The position numbers and the translations under genes are program-made. The notes under the pieces were generated by a model. The model saw only the letters and a list, made by a program, of their open reading frames with translations, was not told the DNA's origin and did no database searches. Below, piece by piece: positions 34,502 through 42,007 of a DNA stretch of 59,109 nucleotides. Position 1 is the stretch's first letter. Every line of letters starts with the position of its first letter. The stretch is from Bacilli bacterium (GTDB lineage: Bacteria; Bacillota_I; Bacilli_A; RFN20; CAG-826), in contig JAKSUY010000003.1 in NCBI GenBank assembly GCA_024408495.1, positions 1 to 59,109 on the forward strand, in the 5' to 3' direction.

Positions 34502-34523
34502 TTTTCTTTTAATTAAAAGAAAA
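34502..34523. promoter_or_regulatory. 22-bp perfect AT palindrome upstream of gdpP
   Basis: A perfect palindrome whose left arm is TTTTCTTTTAA and right arm TTAAAAGAAAA, with no spacer. It covers the likely -35 region of gdpP (-10 TATAAT at 34489-34494) and follows the stop of the small membrane protein gene. It has no U-tract on the minus side, so an operator is as likely as a terminator. Confidence 0.45.
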
Positions 34524-34535
34524 TAAACAATTATA

Positions 34536-34835
34536 TTATGCTATATAAGTCCGAATAGCTGCCATAAAGACAATGCATAAAATGCATAGCACCGCACCTG
34601 AAACAATGTTGATGATTGAAAATACTAAGGCCGTAATATTTTTTCCTCTTTCATAAGCATCTTTAATATTTCTAGAACTACGAACAACACCGATAATGGC
34701 TCCAATAGTACAAGCAATAGAAGAAACCAAGCAACAAATTAATCCGACTTTATTTGAAGAAAGCGGGGCGGTTATTGGAATCACGATAGCAAGAATAGTT
34801 TCTATTACGAATATAGTAATCGATGAACCTAGCAT
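34536..34835 (-). CDS. Small membrane protein, unknown
   Basis: A 99-residue protein with three hydrophobic segments: about 3-25, 30-50 and 66-95, with a charged loop SSRNIKDAYERGKN between the second and third. Not assigned to a family. Start placed at 34835 because AAGGA lies 7 bases upstream; a longer ORF would read through the rpsR terminator. Sits between rpsR and gdpP, where B. subtilis has other membrane-protein genes. Confidence 0.65.
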   Translation of the reverse strand: MLGSSITIFVIETILAIVIPITAPLSSNKVGLICCLVSSIACTIGAIIGVVRSSRNIKDAYERGKNITALVFSIINIVSGAVLCILCIVFMAAIRTYIA

Positions 34836-34871
34836 AACGTTTCCTTTTTTATTTATCCTACTCCTTTTTTC

Positions 34872-34901
34872 CAAAAAGAAAAGCCTTACGGGAGTAAGGC
34901 T
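34872..34901 (-). terminator. Intrinsic terminator after rpsR
   Basis: On the minus strand AGCCTTAC-TCCC-GTAAGGCT (arms 34894-34901 and 34882-34889) is followed by TTTCTTTTT. It begins 13 bases after the rpsR stop and separates the rpsF-ssb-rpsR operon from the genes downstream. Confidence 0.9.
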
Positions 34902-34913
34902 CATCTGTTTTGT

Positions 34914-35141
34914 TTAGTCAGCAATGAATGGAAGTAATCCCATATAGCGAGCGTTTTTAATGGCTCTTGCTAATTGGCGTTGGTACTTCGCACTTGTGCC
35001 AGATAGATAACTTGGCATAATTTTGCCATTTGGCATAATAAATCTTTGAAGGAGTTCGACATCCTTGTAATCGATCCATTCAATATGCGCTTTTTTGAAA
35101 TAACATGATTTCTTGTGTTGTCTAACTTTTTTAAATCCCAT
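34914..35141 (-). CDS. rpsR: Ribosomal protein bS18
   Basis: A 75-residue bS18: [50 protein letters not shown] covers the rRNA-binding core. The N-terminal part carries one Cys (KKSCYF), a partial remnant of the zinc-type start. Third gene of rpsF-ssb-rpsR, followed by a strong terminator. Confidence 0.96.
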   Translation of the reverse strand: MGFKKVRQHKKSCYFKKAHIEWIDYKDVELLQRFIMPNGKIMPSYLSGTSAKYQRQLARAIKNARYMGLLPFIAD

Positions 35142-35162
35142 ATACTTTCTCCTTTAATTTAA

Positions 35163-35585
35163 TTAGAACGGAAGATCATCATCCACAATGTCCACGCCTT
35201 CCATTTTGGCATCTGGTTGTGGTTGAGCAATTTCCTCTTTAGTTACTGTTGCTTCTTTATTTGCACCTTTTGGTTCTAAGAATTGAACTGAATCGGCTAC
35301 AACTTCTAAGACGCTAGCTTTAGTTCCGTCCTTCTTCTCAAAACTTCTTTGTAAGAGACGACCATCCACTCCAACGAGCGAACCTTTTCTTACATATTTG
35401 CAAACATTGGTGGCTTGATCATTCCACACAGTAACTGGAATGAAACTGGCGGTCTTTTGACCATCAGCGCCTTTATTGCGGTTATCGACCGCTAACGTGA
35501 AAGATGCAACAGGTTTATCACTGTTGGTCTTTCTTAATTCTGGATCGCGAGTTAAACGACCCACTAATACTACTCGATTGACCAT
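35163..35585 (-). CDS. ssb: Single-stranded DNA-binding protein
   Basis: A 140-residue SSB: OB fold from VNRVVLVGRLTRDPELRKTNSDKPVASFTLAV to about residue 105, a short linker, and the acidic C-terminal tip ending DDDLPF that recruits partner proteins. Start placed at 35585 because a strong AAGGAGG lies 8 bases upstream. The linker is short compared with B. subtilis SsbA. Confidence 0.96.
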   Translation of the reverse strand: MVNRVVLVGRLTRDPELRKTNSDKPVASFTLAVDNRNKGADGQKTASFIPVTVWNDQATNVCKYVRKGSLVGVDGRLLQRSFEKKDGTKASVLEVVADSVQFLEPKGANKEATVTKEEIAQPQPDAKMEGVDIVDDDLPF

Positions 35586-35620
35586 TTGTAATTCCTCCTT
35601 AATCAATTCGCTTTAAGTAA

Positions 35621-35911
35621 TTAATTACCATGACTAATAGTAATTAAATGACGAATAACATTTTCATTAATGCGGATTAAGCGTGAGAATTCATTGAGTT
35701 GATCAGCTTCGGCTAAAACCGTAAGAACGACATAATAGCCTTTCTTTTGGTCTTTAATGATGTAGGCAAAATCTCTGACGCCCCATTCATCAACCTTAGT
35801 GATTTTTACTCCATTCTTAGTCAAAATGTTATGAAGTTTTTCAACTTCTTTCTTACGGCTAGCATCTTCTAGATCAGCGCGTAAGATGTACATAATCTCG
35901 TACTTTTTCAT
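35621..35911 (-). CDS. rpsF: Ribosomal protein bS6
   Basis: A 96-residue bS6 (MKKYEIMYILRADLEDASRKK, VDEWGVRDFAYIIKDQKKGYYVVLTV, RINENVIRHLIT), the bS18 partner in the 30S platform. A GGAGG site precedes the ATG. First gene of the rpsF-ssb-rpsR operon; promoter mapped at 35997-36025. I could not identify the known S6:S18-binding leader motif with confidence. Confidence 0.97.
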   Translation of the reverse strand: MKKYEIMYILRADLEDASRKKEVEKLHNILTKNGVKITKVDEWGVRDFAYIIKDQKKGYYVVLTVLAEADQLNEFSRLIRINENVIRHLITISHGN

Positions 35912-35996
35912 TACATTTCCCTCCTTTGGACATCTGGCTAATAACTAAGGTGTTACTAGCAAGAGAGTAACGACTAATAAATTAATCGTAGGAGAT

Positions 35997-36025
35997 ATTG
36001 TATAACTAAAACACTTAATACGCAA
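35997..36025 (-). promoter_or_regulatory. rpsF promoter
   Basis: Minus strand -35 TTGCGT (36020-36025) and -10 TACAAT (35997-36002), spacer exactly 17. It gives a leader of about 80 bases containing a GTTACT-8 nt-AGTAAC hairpin. Confidence 0.75.
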
Positions 36026-36048
36026 AATAAATATTATCCTAGATAATA
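36024..36048 (-). terminator. AT-rich hairpin that may end the small-ORF transcript
   Basis: On the minus strand TATTATC (36042-36048), loop TAG, GATAATA (36032-36038), then TTTATTTT. A weak intrinsic terminator candidate placed between the small hydrophobic ORF and the rpsF promoter. Confidence 0.4.
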
Positions 36049-36093
36049 ATTTTAACAATTACACCTCCTTACTTAAGCGGGGCAACTCGCCCC

Positions 36094-36121
36094 TTGTGTA
36101 ACCCTCAGATCATGGTATAAT
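36094..36121 (+). promoter_or_regulatory. Promoter of the short plus-strand RNA
   Basis: Plus strand TTGTGT (36094-36099), 16-base spacer, perfect TATAAT (36116-36121). The predicted start is near 36128, only 8 bases before a terminator hairpin, and no ORF follows. Confidence 0.7.
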
Positions 36122-36127
36122 ATCAAT

Positions 36128-36171
36128 AGTGTTGGTGCTGCCTAGCCATGACTAGACAGCATTTTTTTATT
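36128..36171 (+). ncRNA. Short antisense RNA, candidate antitoxin of a type I system
   Basis: An RNA of about 44 bases is predicted from the promoter at 36094-36121 to the T-run ending near 36170. It consists of a short 5' tail (AGTGTTGG) and the terminator hairpin. It is fully complementary to the 3' untranslated region of the minus-strand small ORF at 36171-36299, whose stop codon abuts its 3' end. This convergent overlap matches antisense antitoxin RNAs of type I systems. Its existence is inferred from promoter plus terminator only. Confidence 0.55.
36136..36170 (+). terminator. Intrinsic terminator of the short plus-strand RNA
   Basis: TGCTGCCTAG (36136-36145), loop CCATGA, CTAGACAGCA (36152-36161), then seven T. 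The plus-strand stem has one C-A mismatch; on the minus strand the same position is a G-U pair, so the hairpin also forms in the opposing transcript, without a T-run. Confidence 0.85.
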
Positions 36172-36299
36172 TAGCGGCTAAGTTTACTAACAACTACATA
36201 CAACACTATCAATAAGATAATGAGATCACTCACGTGACCTGACTTACCTCCTTCCCAAGGATTAACACAAGGCATCAGCGCCCCTAAGGCGAATAACAT
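36171..36299 (-). CDS. Small hydrophobic peptide, candidate type I toxin
   Basis: A 42-codon ORF too short for routine calling. Residues 1-22 run MLFALGALMPC...EGGKSGH; residues 23-42 are a hydrophobic helix (SDLIILLIVLYVVVS) ending in the basic tail KLSR, the layout of Fst/Ldr/TxpA-type membrane toxins, though with no recognisable sequence identity. AAGGGGG lies 8 bases before the ATG. An internal GTG at 36233, with AAGGAGGT 12 bases upstream, could instead start a 20-residue peptide. A convergent short RNA overlaps its 3' side. Identification as a toxin is inference. Confidence 0.5.
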   Translation of the reverse strand: MLFALGALMPCVNPWEGGKSGHVSDLIILLIVLYVVVSKLSR

Positions 36300-36360
36300 G
36301 ACATTATCCCCCTTATATATGTACTTAGCGAAAAAGCGCTCAAATTCTCACTTATTTTTA

Positions 36361-36386
36361 TATATTTATATAATTATATAAATATA
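36361..36386. promoter_or_regulatory. 26-bp perfect AT palindrome
   Basis: Perfect palindrome with arms TATATTTATATAA and TTATATAAATATA, no spacer, containing TATAAT on both strands. It sits about 60 bases upstream of the small hydrophobic ORF and may be its promoter, or a cruciform-forming separator before the 36513 operon. Confidence 0.4.
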
Positions 36387-36469
36387 AATTTTACATAAAT
36401 TCTATTTCCAACCATTTAAAGCTACAATTGCCTAGTTATTTACGATTTATAAGATAAAAAATCCCCACA

Positions 36470-36490
36470 ATTTTACCTTTATGGTAAAAT
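36470..36490. promoter_or_regulatory. Inverted repeat before the flavin dehydrogenase operon
   Basis: ATTTTACC-TTTAT-GGTAAAAT, perfect 8-bp arms. Its right arm contains TAAAAT, a possible -10 box 22 bases before the ATG of the next gene, so the repeat could be an operator over the operon promoter. No good -35 is visible. Confidence 0.5.
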
Positions 36491-36512
36491 AACTAACTGC
36501 GGAGTTTAACTT

Positions 36513-37928
36513 ATGAAGTACGATGTAATTATTGTTGGCGCAGGTCCTAGTGGATACTTTAATGCCTATGAATTAGCAAAATTAAATCCTAAAATGAAGG
36601 TTCTTTTAATTGATCGTGGATTAGATATTACTAAAAGACATTGTCCGGTCTTAGAACACAAAATCACTAAATGCCCTAACACTTTAAAAGGTCATAATGA
36701 ATGTTATCCAGCTTGTAGTATCACTAACGGCTTTGGTGGAGCAGGTGCATACTCTGATGGTAAATTTAATATCACTACTGAATTCGGTGGTTGGCTAACT
36801 GACTATATTGATGAAGATGAATTATTAGACTTAATCAATTACGTTGATAAGATTAATTTAAGTTATGGCGCAACTAAGACTATTACTAATCCTAATACGC
36901 CAAAAGTTCATGAAATTGAATTAAGAGCGATGTCGGTAGGCGTTAAATTATTACGCGCCAAAGTTAGACATTTAGGCACCGAAGAGAATTTAAAGATTTT
37001 AACTAAAATCTATAACGACTTAAAGAAGAAAATTGATATGAAATTCTCCACGAATATTAAAGATATCATCGTTAAAAATAATAAAGTATGTGGTGTGGTT
37101 TTAGATGATAATAGTAAAATTGAAGCTAAATATGTGGTATTAGGTGTTGGACGTGAAGGCAGTTCATGGTTGACTGATATTCTTGAATCGCGCGGTGTTA
37201 AGATGACACAAAACCAAGTTGATATCGGTGTGCGTGTTGAATGTGATAACCGCATTATGCAAGAAATTAATGAGAACTTATATGAGGGCAAATTTGTTTA
37301 TCGCACTAAGTCAGGTAATTCAGTAAGAACGTTCTGCTCTAATCCAGGCGGACACGTAGTCGTTGAGAACTATGATGGGGTGGTTAATGTTAACGGCCAT
37401 TCCTATAACGATAGCAAACTTCATAGTAAGAACACGAACTTTGCTTTACTAGTGTCTCATCACTTTGAAGAACCATTTAAGAAACCAAATGAATATGCTT
37501 ATAAAGTAAGTAAATTAGCGAATCAATTAAGTTGTGGTTCCGTTATCGTTCAAAAGTTTGGTGACTTATTATTAAATAGAAGAACAACTTATAAGCGTTT
37601 AAAAGAAGGTTTTGTAAAGCCTACGCTTAAAGAAGCAGTCCCAGGCGATTTAGCTTTAGTGCTTCCTTATAAGACTCTTCGTTCAATTGTAGAGATGATT
37701 AGAGTGCTTGATCACATTACTCCAGGTATCGCGATGGATCACACTTTACTTTATGGCGTTGAATCAAAATACTATACCGCTCATCCAGACATTAATAATG
37801 AATTAGAAGTTAATTCAATTAAGAATTTATATGTTGCAGGTGATGGCGCGGGTCTCACTCGTGGACTTGCTCAGGCTGGAGCGTGTGGCGTATATATTGC
37901 ACGTAATATAATTAAGAAGGAGAAATAA
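36513..37928 (+). CDS. FAD-dependent dehydrogenase (COG2509-like)
   Basis: A 471-residue flavoprotein of the uncharacterised FAD-dehydrogenase group. The N-terminus YDVIIVGAGPSGYFNAYELAK is the FAD Rossmann motif; a Cys-containing segment (KCPNTLKGHNECYPACSITNGFGGAGAYSDGKFNIT) follows, and NLYVAGDGAGLTRGLAQAGACGVYIARNI is the C-terminal FAD block. The substrate is unknown. GGAG lies 9 bases before the ATG. First of four tightly linked genes with a CofE-like ligase, tldD and tldE. Confidence 0.8.
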   Translation: MKYDVIIVGAGPSGYFNAYELAKLNPKMKVLLIDRGLDITKRHCPVLEHKITKCPNTLKGHNECYPACSITNGFGGAGAYSDGKFNITTEFGGWLTDYIDEDELLDLINYVDKINLSYGATKTITNPNTPKVHEIELRAMSVGVKLLRAKVRHLGTEENLKILTKIYNDLKKKIDMKFSTNIKDIIVKNNKVCGVVLDDNSKIEAKYVVLGVGREGSSWLTDILESRGVKMTQNQVDIGVRVECDNRIMQEINENLYEGKFVYRTKSGNSVRTFCSNPGGHVVVENYDGVVNVNGHSYNDSKLHSKNTNFALLVSHHFEEPFKKPNEYAYKVSKLANQLSCGSVIVQKFGDLLLNRRTTYKRLKEGFVKPTLKEAVPGDLALVLPYKTLRSIVEMIRVLDHITPGIAMDHTLLYGVESKYYTAHPDINNELEVNSIKNLYVAGDGAGLTRGLAQAGACGVYIARNIIKKEK

Positions 37929-37930
37929 TT

Positions 37931-39124
37931 ATGGCAAGAAATGTAGGAACTATATCTAGAGGCATTCGTTGCCCTATTATTAAACAAGGCGATGATTTAA
38001 GAAAGATTGTGGTTGATGCTGTTTTAACTGCAAGCAAAACCGATAATTTTTCTTTAAAAGATAAAGATGTAATTGCAGTAACCGAATCAGTCGTAGCGCG
38101 CGCTCAAGGAAATTATGCTGGTGTTGATAATATTGCTAGTGATGTAAAAAGAAAATTCGGTGGAGACACTATTGGTGTAATCTTCCCGATTTATTCCCGC
38201 AACCGTTTCTCGGTGTTACTTAAAGGCATTGCGAAAGGTTGTAAAAAAATTATCTTAATGCTCTCCTATCCTAGTGATGAAGTTGGTAATTCCCTACTTA
38301 CTTATGATGAATTAGATGAGAAGGGCGTTAATCCTTATAGCGATGTATTAACGTTAGAGAAATATCGTGAACTATTTGGTTTTAAGAAACATGAATTCAC
38401 CGGTGTTGATTACATTGAATTCTACACTAAGTTAATTGAAGATATGGGCACACAGGTAGAAGTCGTGTTCGCTAACCAAGCAAAGACTATTCTTAAATAT
38501 ACGAAGAAAGTATTAACTTGTGACATTCATACTAGAGCAAGAACTAAGCGTCTACTTAAAGAAGCAGGTGCGGAAATTGTTTTAGGTTTAGATGAACTTA
38601 TGACCGCTAGTGTTAATGGTAGTGGCTATAACAAAAAGTACGGATTGCTTGGAAGCAACAAGGCCACTGAAGATACCGTTAAGTTATTCCCTAGAGACGC
38701 TCAAGATTTAGTAGAAGGCATTCAAGAAGATATTTTAAAGGTTACTAATAAACATGTAGAAGTAATGGTATATGGTGATGGGGCATTTAAAGATCCCCAA
38801 GGTAAGATTTGGGAATTAGCCGATCCAGTGGTATCTCCATTTTATACTTCTAACTTAGTTGGCACTCCTAATGAATTAAAACTTAAATATTTAGCGGATA
38901 ATGATTTTAAAGATTTAAAAGGTGCAGATTTAAAGAATGCTATTTCTGATTCGATTAAAAATAAATCTAAGAACTTAAAAGGCAGCATGGCTACTCAAGG
39001 CACCACTCCAAGACAAATTACGGATTTACTTGGTTCTTTATGTGATTTAACAAGTGGCTCTGGTGATAAAGGGACTCCAATCATATTAGTCCAAGGTTAT
39101 TTTGATAACTATACGAATGATTAA
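37931..39124 (+). CDS. Coenzyme F420:L-glutamate ligase-like (CofE-like) protein
   Basis: A 397-residue protein of the CofE-like family. CofE adds glutamate to coenzyme F420 using GTP; recognisable parts here are GTISRGIRCPIIKQGDDL and KDKDVIAVTESVVARAQGNY at the N-terminus, and VMVYGDGAFKDPQGKIWELADP with GTPNELKLKYLADND in the second half. It is longer than archaeal CofE (about 250). No F420 biosynthesis or F420-using gene is visible, so it probably ligates glutamate to another molecule. It follows the flavin enzyme by 2 bases and overlaps tldD. Confidence 0.75.
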   Translation: MARNVGTISRGIRCPIIKQGDDLRKIVVDAVLTASKTDNFSLKDKDVIAVTESVVARAQGNYAGVDNIASDVKRKFGGDTIGVIFPIYSRNRFSVLLKGIAKGCKKIILMLSYPSDEVGNSLLTYDELDEKGVNPYSDVLTLEKYRELFGFKKHEFTGVDYIEFYTKLIEDMGTQVEVVFANQAKTILKYTKKVLTCDIHTRARTKRLLKEAGAEIVLGLDELMTASVNGSGYNKKYGLLGSNKATEDTVKLFPRDAQDLVEGIQEDILKVTNKHVEVMVYGDGAFKDPQGKIWELADPVVSPFYTSNLVGTPNELKLKYLADNDFKDLKGADLKNAISDSIKNKSKNLKGSMATQGTTPRQITDLLGSLCDLTSGSGDKGTPIILVQGYFDNYTND

Positions 39125-40511
39125 TAAAAACTTAGCAAAACTGATATTAAACGAAGCGCTAAAAACCGGTGCAGATTTTGCCGAACTTTATATTGAAGAC
39201 ACTACGTCTCATAGTATTAATTACGATAATGGAATCGTTGAAGCGGTTAGTAACACAACTTCTTTAGGCGTTGGATTAAGATTATTAAAAGGCAATCGTA
39301 GTGTTTACGGTTACACAAACGAAATTAACAAAAAGAATTTATTAGATTTAGCGAATAAACTTAATGCTGCATTTAATGAATCACCAATTAAAACTGTCGA
39401 TTCGTTTAAAACAATGAAAGTGAAAGATTTATCTCCGATTGCGGATTCGTATTTCTCTACTCCAATTGAAGAGAAATTAAAGATGTTAGAGTTCGCTCAT
39501 CAAACGATGAAGAATTATTCTCCTTTAATTACGCGCACGATATGCTTAATCGCTGCGAGTAAAAAGAACGTAGAGATTTATAATTCGGACGGCCTACATT
39601 TTAAAGATCATAAAGAAAGGGAGAGAATGATTATTGAAGCGATTGCAAGCGAAGGGGATAAACACGATATTGGTTTTATTGGCCCAGGTGCTAAAGATGG
39701 AATGAACTTCTTCCGTAATTTAGATATCGTTAAATTAGCGAAAGAAGCTGCAGAAGATGCGATTACTTCATTGCACGCGAAAGAATGCCCGGCGGGTAAG
39801 ATGCCTGTAGTAATTGGTAATGGGTTTGGCGGTGTTCTCTTCCATGAATCATGCGGGCATCCATTAGAGGCAAGTTCCGTAGCGCGTAACCTATCGGTCT
39901 TTTCTAATAAGAAAGGTGAAATGATTGCCTCTCCTCTAGTAACTGCTTATGATGATGGAACAATTCCTAATGGTTGGGGAAGCAATAATATTGATGATGA
40001 AGGTAATCTCACTAATAAAACATGTTTAATTAAAAACGGTGTTTTAAATGAATATTTAATTGATAACTTCAATGGTAGAAGAATGAATATGAAAGGCAAT
40101 GGAGCCTGCCGTAGAGAATCTTATAAGTATGAACCGACTAGTAGAATGTCTAACACTTATATTGATAACGGCACTACTCCAGTAGAAGAAATTATTAAGA
40201 ATACTAAATTAGGACTATACGCTAAGAAATTAGGTGGTGGGTCAGTTAATCCGGTTAATGGAGAATTTGAATTCGCCGTTAGTGTTGGCTATATCATTCG
40301 TGATGGCAAAATTGCTGAAAGAGTGAGAGGCGCAACCTTAATTGGTAAAGGCGAAGAAATATTAAAGAACATTGATATGGTTGGTAATGACTTAGAACGT
40401 GCGCAAGGTATATGTGGCGCTAGTAGTGGTAATATCCCAACTGATGTAGGTCAACCAACTATTCGCGTTAAAGAATTAATAGTAGGTGGTAACGGAGGTA
40501 GACTCGTATGA
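39117..40511 (+). CDS. tldD: Metalloprotease TldD
   Basis: A 464-residue TldD with the intact zinc motif HESCGH (His243, Glu244, His248) and the C-terminal NGGRLV. With TldE it forms a peptidase that degrades unfolded peptides and, in several bacteria, matures peptide antibiotics. Start taken at ATG 39117 (MINKNLAKLILNEALKTGADFAELYIED), overlapping the CofE-like gene by 8 bases; a TTG at 39102 with AAGG 5 bases upstream would add five residues and cannot be excluded. The stop overlaps the tldE start by 4 bases. Confidence 0.93.
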   Translation: MINKNLAKLILNEALKTGADFAELYIEDTTSHSINYDNGIVEAVSNTTSLGVGLRLLKGNRSVYGYTNEINKKNLLDLANKLNAAFNESPIKTVDSFKTMKVKDLSPIADSYFSTPIEEKLKMLEFAHQTMKNYSPLITRTICLIAASKKNVEIYNSDGLHFKDHKERERMIIEAIASEGDKHDIGFIGPGAKDGMNFFRNLDIVKLAKEAAEDAITSLHAKECPAGKMPVVIGNGFGGVLFHESCGHPLEASSVARNLSVFSNKKGEMIASPLVTAYDDGTIPNGWGSNNIDDEGNLTNKTCLIKNGVLNEYLIDNFNGRRMNMKGNGACRRESYKYEPTSRMSNTYIDNGTTPVEEIIKNTKLGLYAKKLGGGSVNPVNGEFEFAVSVGYIIRDGKIAERVRGATLIGKGEEILKNIDMVGNDLERAQGICGASSGNIPTDVGQPTIRVKELIVGGNGGRLV

Positions 40512-41821
40512 ACGTGAATAAATTATTCGCGAAGCTTAACGAGAAAGGCGTTAACGATATTGAATACCGTTATGCTTCATCTTCTTCCTTTAGTTGTGGA
40601 GTGTTCCGTCATGAATTAAGTAATTATTCTGCAAGTACTTCTACTATTATCAACGTTGATGCAGTTATCGACCATAAATTAGCAATGGTCACTACTGAAA
40701 ATACTTCTAACAACAATATTGATAATGTAGTGAATCAATTATTTGAAGCCGCAAAATATACTACTAAGGCGGAAGGCGAAATATATAAAGAGAAAAATAA
40801 ATATCGTCACTATAATCATTTCAACAAAGAATTAATTAATGTTCCTCATCAAAAGAAGATTGATTATCTTTTTGTAATTGAAGAAAAGTTAAAAGCCTTA
40901 GATAAACGGATTGAAGAAGTAGAAGTTGGATACGAAGAAACCTTCGTTCAAAGTTTATTTCAAAACTCGGCGGGTATCCGTTTAAAGAATAAAAGAAATA
41001 GTTATTCCTTCTTCGCTTCAGTAGTGATTAACGATAATAACGAAAAGAAAACTGAATTCTTAGTGTTTACTGATAATGACTTCACTAAATTTAACGTGGA
41101 TAACTTTGTTAAAGAATTATACGAGAAAACTATTAAGAAACTTAATGCAGTTAATATTGAGACTAAGAAATATAAAGCAGTGTTTGACCCTGAAGTAGTG
41201 GATACGCTTCTTGATTTCTATATTGGTCAATTAAACGCAGAAGCGGTATTAAAGAATTCTTCTTGGTTTAAGGATAAATTAAATACACAAGTTGCGAATA
41301 AACGGGTAACTATATTAGAAACACCATTAAAACGTGACCATGACTTTATCGGCGCAGATGTTCAAGGTGTTCCGTGTCAAAATAAAGTCTTAATTAAAAA
41401 AGGCGTGTTACTAACTTATTTACATAATTTAGAGACTGCTAGAAAGTTTAATGTTAATCCTACAGGTAACGCGGCGATTGTTGCATCAAAGATTGGCATT
41501 AGACCAGGCCCAATTCATTTAAAGCCTGGAAGATTAACTAGAGAAGAATTAATCACCAAAGTAGGTAATGGCGTCTATATCACTTCATTAGAAGGATTAC
41601 ATGCGGGCATGAACGCTCAAAGTGGAGACTTTTCTCTTAAAGCAGAAGGATTTGTAATTAAAGATGGCAAATTAGATCGCTTTATTAATATGATGACAGT
41701 CGCATCTAATTTATTTGAGATCTTTAATAACGTAAAAGCAATTAGCCAAAACATTGAGTACATCAAAAATGGTGTGTACGCACCTTGTATCTATATAGAT
41801 AATATTTCAGTATCAGTTTGA
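40508..41821 (+). CDS. tldE: TldE/PmbA partner subunit
   Basis: A 437-residue PmbA/TldE protein, the non-catalytic half of the TldD-TldE protease; it lacks the HExxxH motif as expected. Blocks include NAAIVASKIGIRPGPIHLKPG and GVYITSLEGLHAGMNAQSGDFSLKAEGFVI, typical of the C-terminal beta-barrel region. It ends the operon with TGA. The following 186 bases hold no gene; I saw no convincing terminator there. Confidence 0.93.
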   Translation: MNVNKLFAKLNEKGVNDIEYRYASSSSFSCGVFRHELSNYSASTSTIINVDAVIDHKLAMVTTENTSNNNIDNVVNQLFEAAKYTTKAEGEIYKEKNKYRHYNHFNKELINVPHQKKIDYLFVIEEKLKALDKRIEEVEVGYEETFVQSLFQNSAGIRLKNKRNSYSFFASVVINDNNEKKTEFLVFTDNDFTKFNVDNFVKELYEKTIKKLNAVNIETKKYKAVFDPEVVDTLLDFYIGQLNAEAVLKNSSWFKDKLNTQVANKRVTILETPLKRDHDFIGADVQGVPCQNKVLIKKGVLLTYLHNLETARKFNVNPTGNAAIVASKIGIRPGPIHLKPGRLTREELITKVGNGVYITSLEGLHAGMNAQSGDFSLKAEGFVIKDGKLDRFINMMTVASNLFEIFNNVKAISQNIEYIKNGVYAPCIYIDNISVSV

Positions 41822-41956
41822 TACACATTCAACCCATTTACGGAATTGAATAAATAAAAAATACGATAAATACTAGCATTTAAGTACCTAAATAATAATG
41901 ATTTCTTCTTCATCTTTGCTTTTATATTTACACTAACTAAAAAGAACAACCATTAT

Positions 41957-41985
41957 TTCCACAAAGACACCTAATCATATATAAT
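41957..41985 (+). promoter_or_regulatory. Promoter of the lipoprotein genes
   Basis: TTCCAC (41957-41962), 17-base spacer, perfect TATAAT (41980-41985), followed by AGAGG and the ATG at 42008. The -35 is a poor match. Confidence 0.5.
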
Positions 41986-42007
41986 AAATTTATCAGAGGT
42001 TTCATAT

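Noticed and set aside
35945-36060. TTG-initiated hydrophobic ORF after AAGGAGGTGT in the rpsF upstream region
   Set aside because: It overlaps the rpsF promoter and the AT-rich terminator and uses a TTG start; AT-rich DNA gives such ORFs by chance.
36128-36171. Attenuator or leader terminator of the 36513 operon
   Set aside because: The terminator lies 340 bases before the first gene and the promoter-terminator unit is self-contained; no alternative antiterminator structure is visible.
41822-42007. Small RNA gene in the tldE-lipoprotein gap
   Set aside because: Only the promoter for the lipoprotein gene is visible; no terminator hairpin or conserved RNA core is seen.
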